Source of the DNA: Eubacterium sp.
GTDB taxonomy: Bacteria; Bacillota; Clostridia; Oscillospirales; Acutalibacteraceae
Assembly (NCBI GenBank): GCA_029052085.1
Contig: JAIDJS010000358.1
Span: 1 to 8,370 of the forward strand
Reading direction: 5' to 3'
DNA: 8,370 bases
Shown: piece by piece, positions 6,801 to 8,370 of the stretch
How the letters are laid out: each line of letters starts with the position of its first letter
Position numbering within the stretch: the stretch's first letter is position 1
Made by a program: the position numbers and the translations under genes
The notes under the pieces: model-generated
Told to the model about the DNA's origin: nothing
Database searches by the model: none
Seen by the model: the letters and a program-made list of their open reading frames with translations, nothing else

Positions 6801-8370
6801 GTTAGATACATTAATGAATTAACAGGCGAAGAAATCCCCGGAACTCCTTCAATCTATAGAGAGAAGAAGGATAAGGGCGATGAATATACAACAGATCAGC
6901 TTCTTCTTGATGAGTATGATTTTGTTGAGGTAATCGGTATTCCAAGCGGAAAGATGATTTACGAGGATACACAGATTACTTATGTATACACTCCAAAGGC
7001 TGCAGTTGTTAATGTTGAATTCGTTGACGAAGACGGCAACGCAATCGAAGGTCTTGATACAGCAGTTATCAACGGCAAAGTTTTCGAGGATTATTCACTT
7101 GAAGCAGCTAAAGCACTTCAGAATGCCCTTGCTTCCGGTAAATTAGATGGCTGGAAGTTAGTTAATTCTGAAAATGCAAAAGGCACAATGACTGCTGATC
7201 CAATCACTGTAACTTATACATTTGCTCCTAAGGATTCAAAGATTATTGTAAACTTTGTTGATGAAGACGGTAATCCAATCCCGGGCAAGGAAATTGTTAC
7301 AATTGATAAAGAATATTTTGAAACCTATGAGGTTGAGCCTGATAACGATATTTACGGCTATGAATTAGACGTTGACAAGTATCCTGAAAATGCAACAGGT
7401 ACTATTGATGATGAAGAAATAGTAGTAACATTTGTTTACAAGCTCAAGGATGCTTCTGTTAATGTTATCTATAAAGATATTGAAACAGGAGAAGTTTTAG
7501 ATACTGATACAAAATCAGGCAAAGTATTTGATAAGTATAATACAGATGCAAAGACAATCTATGGTTATGAATTAAAGAATTCTCCTTCAAATGCTGAAGG
7601 TAAACTTGGAGAAGAAAATGCTGATGTAGTTTACTTATACAGCCGTAAGGCTGCTTCTGTAATTGTTAAGTATGTTGATAGAGACGGCAATGAGCTTGCT
7701 AAGTCTATTACAATTGACGGCAGAGTTTTTGATGAATTCAAAACAAAGCATCATGATTTTGAAGGCTATGATTGGGTTGATGTTCAGATAGAAGGACTCA
7801 AAACAAGAGCAGCTCAGAGTCTTAATGATTTTGACGGACAGATGCAGGAAAACACAATCACTGTTACTTACATCTATGAAGCAAAAGAATTTAAGGTTAC
7901 TGTTCAGTACTTTGATTTAGCAGGTAACAAACTTGCTGATGATAAAGTAACGACATATAAATATAATTCAGATTATGAAGTTAACGCTGCTGAAATTGAT
8001 GGCTATAAGGTAGTTAGGGTTATTGGTGCTGCATCAGGTACAGTTAAGGGCGATGTTATCGTTACTTATTTCTATTCAGATGATTCTAATGAACCGGTAG
8101 ATCCAAAGCCACCGGTTGATCCTGAAGATCCTGATGATCCAAAACCGCCGGTAGATCCTGATGATCCTGATGATCCGAAGCCGCCGGTAGATCCTGATGA
8201 TCCGAAGCCACCGGTTGATCCTAATAAGCCGGGTATCAATATTGATACAGATGGCGACGGCGAACCGGATATCAACATCGATACAGACGGCGATGGCACA
8301 CCAGATATCAACATCGCTACAGACGGCGATGGCCCACCAGATGTCGCTTATACAAATCTGACGCGGCCGA
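777..8370 (+). CDS. Giant secreted multidomain surface protein, probable adhesin (3' truncated)
   Basis: One open frame runs from ATG 777 to the window end without a stop, giving about 2,521 biological residues before adapter sequence begins near 8341. The start is set by an AGGAG site and by a classic signal peptide: MRKLWKK, then a hydrophobic core, with likely cleavage after VNA (29) or VSA (34). Domains in order: an unrecognised N-terminal region (35-204), a possible jelly-roll beta-sandwich (205-355), a connecting region (375-475), Ig-like domains (about 527-600 and 602-719), an acidic linker (720-795), three InlB B-type repeats (796-1056), a connecting beta domain (1063-1156), seven divergent InlB-like repeats (1157-1937), DGDG arrays (1833-1872, 1941-1991, 2487-2521), six MucBP-like domains (2005-2437) and a Pro/Asp spacer (2438-2486). 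Such architectures are typical of wall-anchored adhesins that bind mucus or host glycans. No catalytic motif was seen. An LPXTG-type anchor would be expected past the truncation but is not visible. Ligand and anchoring are inferred. Confidence 0.85.
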   Translation, partial: MRKLWKKVLSSVLCLAMLLSFLQFGAVNAFGVSATMDYGKNPTPEVDIAVSIPADYPGTFEDFKAELTAALIAQGMDPSSFRITDTAVKIDTTNLDGWYVYDHYYNAAAYNALNLSAEQQKKQPYRGADNSHMSARNGAGTPCLIQDVFVTKRFGAPGTTLWPFNQHTYSWEANGRANMMFAGYGTNALTDYMFYPATSDSRRTIEFDLDCGAIDTHTLIGAGFLLNAAITNGSLNGYSFFINWSTKKVELRKIQNAAATIESVPGTVVGSIAMPSMATGTKLRIKVVLNRDTVTVTSRRYSGNQMGAEETWFNNYSIPILAAAGNGFGPIVSYSSHGCGAMTYFQFGDLAMTYDATAFDALKEVQYVQSAPQKYFVNIAGEKGTGIPDPEKDSQGYIDGITRMDENEIFYISNKDDGRVGTDNDGIGADNTYITSTESDFISELAGQIAKNYEDKKEFTHVNPADRTDPLSDFYIINTTKDSNGQIDGSQLLTVHQRHLINNNSSLQVSIYDKSKLGNTENAGTKFTKFEVTLLDPDGNPVTGLNRVVLTPDAEGNVTFPEYTVDKNSKPGRYTFQMEVTDDKGNRSGITSTYFTVFDDDVEPIAVGENTTKNHATITLTDTGQGIDDDGITFLKDNRGSGVYAYYITDEESKDDSPLENPDLWIYLDEPIHQYSFDVDLTNYTGAGKKLVVYYMDECRNAGNIAVFKPIHVVVEDPDGDQIDDYYIIGETPVIVLPDDVPEHPDPDFDFSNWEIIPPGDNPSGGDPITEGKEIPVDPDDDDPTITIRPSYTDKKVNLTYNANASGAYIEDEEDEEGNKLATKTVKIVEKADLAAKIKAQGVVPVREGYNFVGWYLDAACTTPVKDQVVTSDTTVYAKWEIASYDLHFDHNGGGSSGIRVKSDVKYGTPLSEINNPNSPLNVKANENPERPGYNFKEWTLDKEGNQPIGSATMPASDYTLYAQWTVDTSKFVVSFDTKGGNIIADKPYGATDKAYGNLQKPTKSGYVFEGWYVEYPGADGETVKEKVELSGSTMPTYYTNKTPTPDKGHTLTAEWSPATDTRVNVAFYLNSGVKDENGNYKYVRANNLTQSFLATTEDTVSVPQEILDKYNELLASSDEYVVSRDYWLNDEIHPEERTGVVTGGTPLELKLYYDRFFNVNGVVLSGDETGTVSSVIRVKEGERPTITWAPADGYHTANIILDNRIRDGLLAKNEYTFEEDIHKDYYFRVRFDAGEAPANPAAKDYYSVVTKIEGCYDGTCSITPSGRYVAGRDSIVIDWDVPENYSIVSVQMDQTIYLPNEEAVKAYKEKNPDVNPNYIQVGPQYFNGEFIRFRKIAQDHQVIVTVEKLPTLGGGSTQGNYTVTVNTYGGDGKYTVSPSQVSAAGENVTVRWNKGASAYNVAAVYVDGVNKTSTYKDKNIASEAFSHIAANHVVDIYLSKEDAPAENPTYDKDVYNKLNTQIVGGPGTITGGGYIGEDNKDQTITWEINSVTDPEDPKYSYYEIESVTINGEEVSVDEYEKGELKREITEDTEVIVNIKPVLYNVNVYRYGFGKTTESKTYYKAQSYVDLSGEEISGNGYTLVKVVVDGNVYYDFFNPVTDEPETASFFSMLREAIAPQADSDVITVKDDNTASKFALDISNLNKDHDVEYYFTPNDPETGKPTPAPAVTHKVTADITDVAGAEIKGQGIVEDNGNATVSWNVPEGYEVKSVTVDGEVIAVEDNSVSLTDITSDKHVVVTLSKTDDNTTDVPVKGDVDKQFTVDTGVVGGKGEITPSAKYNEGGSATITWKVVPVITATGSIFDEPEYKEYHDSLADAFDATTGVIKHGRLDYDVDGDGVPDLNIDIDGDGYPELNIDLDGDNVADYNIDDGTGKPDTSKPLIHDDNKIKETRDFEVKYIIVDGKVRNDLISVGSITFDDLDDNHSVVVVVDEKEKTPTNVDTDGDGVPDINIDVDGDGEPDTDIDIDGDGEPDTNIDDDGDGVPDREIDEDKPGDPGYGRVDTYLTVRYINELTGEEIPGTPSIYREKKDKGDEYTTDQLLLDEYDFVEVIGIPSGKMIYEDTQITYVYTPKAAVVNVEFVDEDGNAIEGLDTAVINGKVFEDYSLEAAKALQNALASGKLDGWKLVNSENAKGTMTADPITVTYTFAPKDSKIIVNFVDEDGNPIPGKEIVTIDKEYFETYEVEPDNDIYGYELDVDKYPENATGTIDDEEIVVTFVYKLKDASVNVIYKDIETGEVLDTDTKSGKVFDKYNTDAKTIYGYELKNSPSNAEGKLGEENADVVYLYSRKAASVIVKYVDRDGNELAKSITIDGRVFDEFKTKHHDFEGYDWVDVQIEGLKTRAAQSLNDFDGQMQENTITVTYIYEAKEFKVTVQYFDLAGNKLADDKVTTYKYNSDYEVNAAEIDGYKVVRVIGAASGTVKGDVIVTYFYSDDSNEPVDPKPPVDPEDPDDPKPPVDPDDPDDPKPPVDPDDPKPPVDPNKPGINIDTDGDGEPDINIDTDGDGTPDINIATDGDGPPDVAYTNLTRP
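912..1841 (+). other. N-terminal extracellular module with a possible beta-sandwich (unrecognised)
   Basis: Residues 46-204 include a segment reading PADYPGTFEDFKAEL that looks like a small alpha/beta unit, then an aromatic-rich stretch (DGWYVYDHYY, HTYSWEANGR). Residues 205-355 alternate strand-like segments (IEFDLDCG, GAGFLLN, YSFFINW, KVELRKI, KLRIKVVLNRDTVTV, GPIVSYSS, MTYFQFGDLAMTY). That pattern suggests a concanavalin/LamG-like jelly roll, a fold common in carbohydrate- or protein-binding modules. Cysteines at 143, 211 and 339 are among the few in the mature protein. I cannot name a family. As the domain farthest from a C-terminal wall anchor, it is the likeliest ligand-binding head; that is inference. 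Confidence 0.4.
2355..2933 (+). other. Two Ig-like beta-sandwich domains
   Basis: Residues about 527-600 (FEVTLLDPDGNPVTGL, then GRYTFQMEVTDDKGNRSG and STYFTVFDDD) have the strand pattern and the 'G-x-Y-x-F-x-x-x-V-x-D-x-x-G-N' signature of bacterial Ig-like/Fn3-like modules. Residues 602-719 (ATITLTDTGQGIDDDG, SGVYAYYITDE, KLVVYYMDECRNAGN) look like a second module of the type that carries a 'D-x-x-G-N' turn before the last strand. They probably act as stalk or spacer units between the N-terminal head and the repeats. A very acidic linker follows (residues 720-795). Confidence 0.5.
3162..3944 (+). repeat. Three InlB B-type (Listeria-Bacteroides) repeats
   Basis: Three units occupy residues 796-880, 885-965 and 972-1056. 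Each ends with the family hallmark 'GY-x-F-x-x-W/GWY ... A-x-W': REGYNFVGWYLD to TVYAKWE, RPGYNFKEWTLD to TLYAQWT, and KSGYVFEGWYVE to TLTAEWS. Units 2 and 3 carry an early strand followed by a glycine turn (FDHNGGG, FDTKGG) in the 'F-D-x-N/K-G-G' form. This is the beta-grasp-like repeat first described in Listeria internalin B (Flg_new family), common in surface proteins of Bacillota and Bacteroidota. The first unit has an acidic insertion (EDEEDEEG). The role is likely structural or in surface binding. Confidence 0.85.
4245..6587 (+). repeat. Seven divergent InlB-like beta-repeats
   Basis: Seven units follow one pattern: a first strand, a glycine turn with an I/V-S/T-P strand, a 'G-x-x-x-x-I/V-x-W' strand, a 'Y-x-V-x-S-V-x-V-D/N-G' strand, and a closing 'I-x-x-D/N-H-x-V-x-V' strand. 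They span about residues 1157-1233, 1246-1349, 1361-1441, 1455-1541, 1544-1656, 1671-1744 and 1760-1937. Good examples of the core are ATVSWNVPEGYEVKSVTVDG and TITWEINS with IESVTING. This fits the divergent InlB B-repeat family. Units differ widely in loop length: unit 2 has an insertion before its last strand, and unit 7 carries a 100-residue insert with calcium-loop-like motifs. Unit 2 also has a Cys-x4-Cys pair (1256, 1261). They probably form a long stalk. Confidence 0.7.
6273..6392 (+). repeat. DGDG aspartate-loop array 1, inserted in a beta-repeat
   Basis: Three units with a 12-residue (36-base) period cover residues 1833-1872: DVDGDGVPDLNI, DIDGDGYPELNI and DLDGDNVADYNI. The D-x-D-G-D-G-x-x-D/E spacing matches calcium-binding loops of thrombospondin type 3 and EF-hand-like type. 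The third unit has DGDN, which breaks the pattern. The array lies within a 100-residue insert (1796-1895) between two strands of divergent repeat 7. Calcium binding is inferred from residue spacing. Confidence 0.75.
6597..6749 (+). repeat. DGDG aspartate-loop array 2
   Basis: Four units of 12 residues (36 bases) cover residues 1941-1991: TDGDGVPDINID, VDGDGEPDTDID, IDGDGEPDTNID and DDGDGVPDREID. Aspartates recur at positions 1, 3, 5 and 9 of a loop, as in thrombospondin type 3 calcium repeats. The array separates the divergent InlB-like repeats from the MucBP-like domains. It may rigidify the stalk when calcium is bound (inference). Confidence 0.8.
6789..8087 (+). repeat. Six tandem MucBP-like domains
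   Basis: Six units of about 65-80 residues cover residues 2005-2075, 2077-2154, 2155-2226, 2227-2293, 2294-2371 and 2373-2437. Each opens with a strand and turn such as VNVEFVDEDGNAI, IIVNFVDEDGNPI or VIVKYVDRDGNEL. Each closes with 'G-x-x-x-x-x-x-I/V-x-V-T-Y/F-x-Y', for example TVTYTF, VVTFVY, VVYLYS, TVTYIY and VTYFYS. This is the MucBP (mucin-binding protein) pattern. The central 'G-Y/W-x-L/W-V' strand is present in most (GWKLV, GYELD, GYELK, GYDWV, GYKVV). Short linkers rich in K, A and D join the units. Mucin binding is known for some family members; here it is only a possibility. Confidence 0.75.
8088..8234 (+). repeat. Pro/Asp-rich spacer with tandem repeats
   Basis: Residues 2438-2486 consist of 'PKPPVDPxDPDD'-type units with lengths 12, 12, 9 and a final partial unit ending NKPG. 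The DNA repeats closely (ccaccggt/ccgccggta plus gatcctgatgat). Such stretches usually span the peptidoglycan layer in wall-anchored proteins, so a sorting signal is expected soon after. The near-identical DNA units could vary in number by slippage, and short-read assemblies often collapse or break there. Confidence 0.8.
8235..8340 (+). repeat. DGDG aspartate-loop array 3 (cut by the contig end)
   Basis: Residues 2487-2521 carry three 12-residue units: NIDTDGDGEPDI, NIDTDGDGTPDI and NIATDGDGPPD. The third unit has Ala in place of the conserved Asp, and Pro in place of the Thr or Glu seen before. Both come from A-to-C differences at 8317 and 8334, and both lie close to adapter sequence, so they may be sequencing errors. 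The array probably continues beyond the contig end. Confidence 0.7.
8341..8370. other. Nextera/Tn5 adapter read-through (artefact, not biological)
   Basis: The final 30 bases match the Illumina Nextera read-through sequence at 26 of 30 positions. That sequence is the 19-bp Tn5 mosaic end CTGTCTCTTATACACATCT followed by GACGCTGCCGA. Mismatches are at 8341, 8346 (T to G), 8355 (C to A) and 8365 (T to G). The expected DGDG repeat breaks off at exactly this point. The reading frame continues through it only by chance, so the final VAYTNLTRP is spurious. The first one or two bases could be either genome or adapter. Confidence 0.92.

Noticed and set aside
8072..8314. Gly/Ser-rich low-complexity frame on the minus strand
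   Set aside because: It is the antisense reading of the Pro/Asp spacer and DGDG units.
8341..8370. C-terminal residues VAYTNLTRP as part of the surface protein
   Set aside because: The DNA matches Nextera adapter sequence, so the residues are an artefact.

Overview
The window looks like the end of a draft contig from a low-GC Gram-positive bacterium, most likely a gut-type Clostridia (Ruminococcus/Oscillospiraceae-like). The grounds are inference: AT-rich intergenic DNA, a consensus sigma-A promoter, an AGGAG ribosome-binding site, and a huge acidic secreted protein built from InlB B-type repeats, MucBP-like repeats and aspartate-rich repeats. No species-level marker is present.

Layout. Positions 3-212 are the 3' end of a gene whose C-terminus resembles calcineurin-like metallophosphoesterases; an intrinsic terminator follows at 262-301. 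Positions 302-519 are AT-rich with no gene. A consensus promoter (TTGACA, 18-base spacer, TATAAT) lies at 520-549. It drives a leader of about 220 nt with several stem-loops, including a long terminator-like hairpin followed by a T-rich tract (639-696) and an 11-bp pairing between the leader's 5' end and its 3' part. This suggests a regulated leader or a small RNA upstream of the main gene.

Positions 777 to the window end form one uninterrupted reading frame (2,531 codons; about 2,521 look biological). It encodes a secreted multidomain surface protein, probably an adhesin. In order: signal peptide; an unfamiliar N-terminal module with a possible beta-sandwich; two Ig-like domains; an acidic linker; three InlB B-type (Listeria-Bacteroides) repeats; a connecting domain; seven divergent InlB-like repeats, the last split by a calcium-loop-like insert; a second DGDG array; six MucBP-like domains; a Pro/Asp spacer; and a third DGDG array. 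The C-terminus, where a cell-wall sorting signal would be expected, is missing.

The last 30 bases (8341-8370) match the Illumina Nextera/Tn5 mosaic-end adapter with four mismatches, so they are almost certainly a library artefact. The predicted final residues are therefore not biological.

The best candidates for something new are the leader RNA and the aspartate-loop insertion nested inside a beta-repeat of the giant protein. No catalytic, defence or mobile-element genes are visible.
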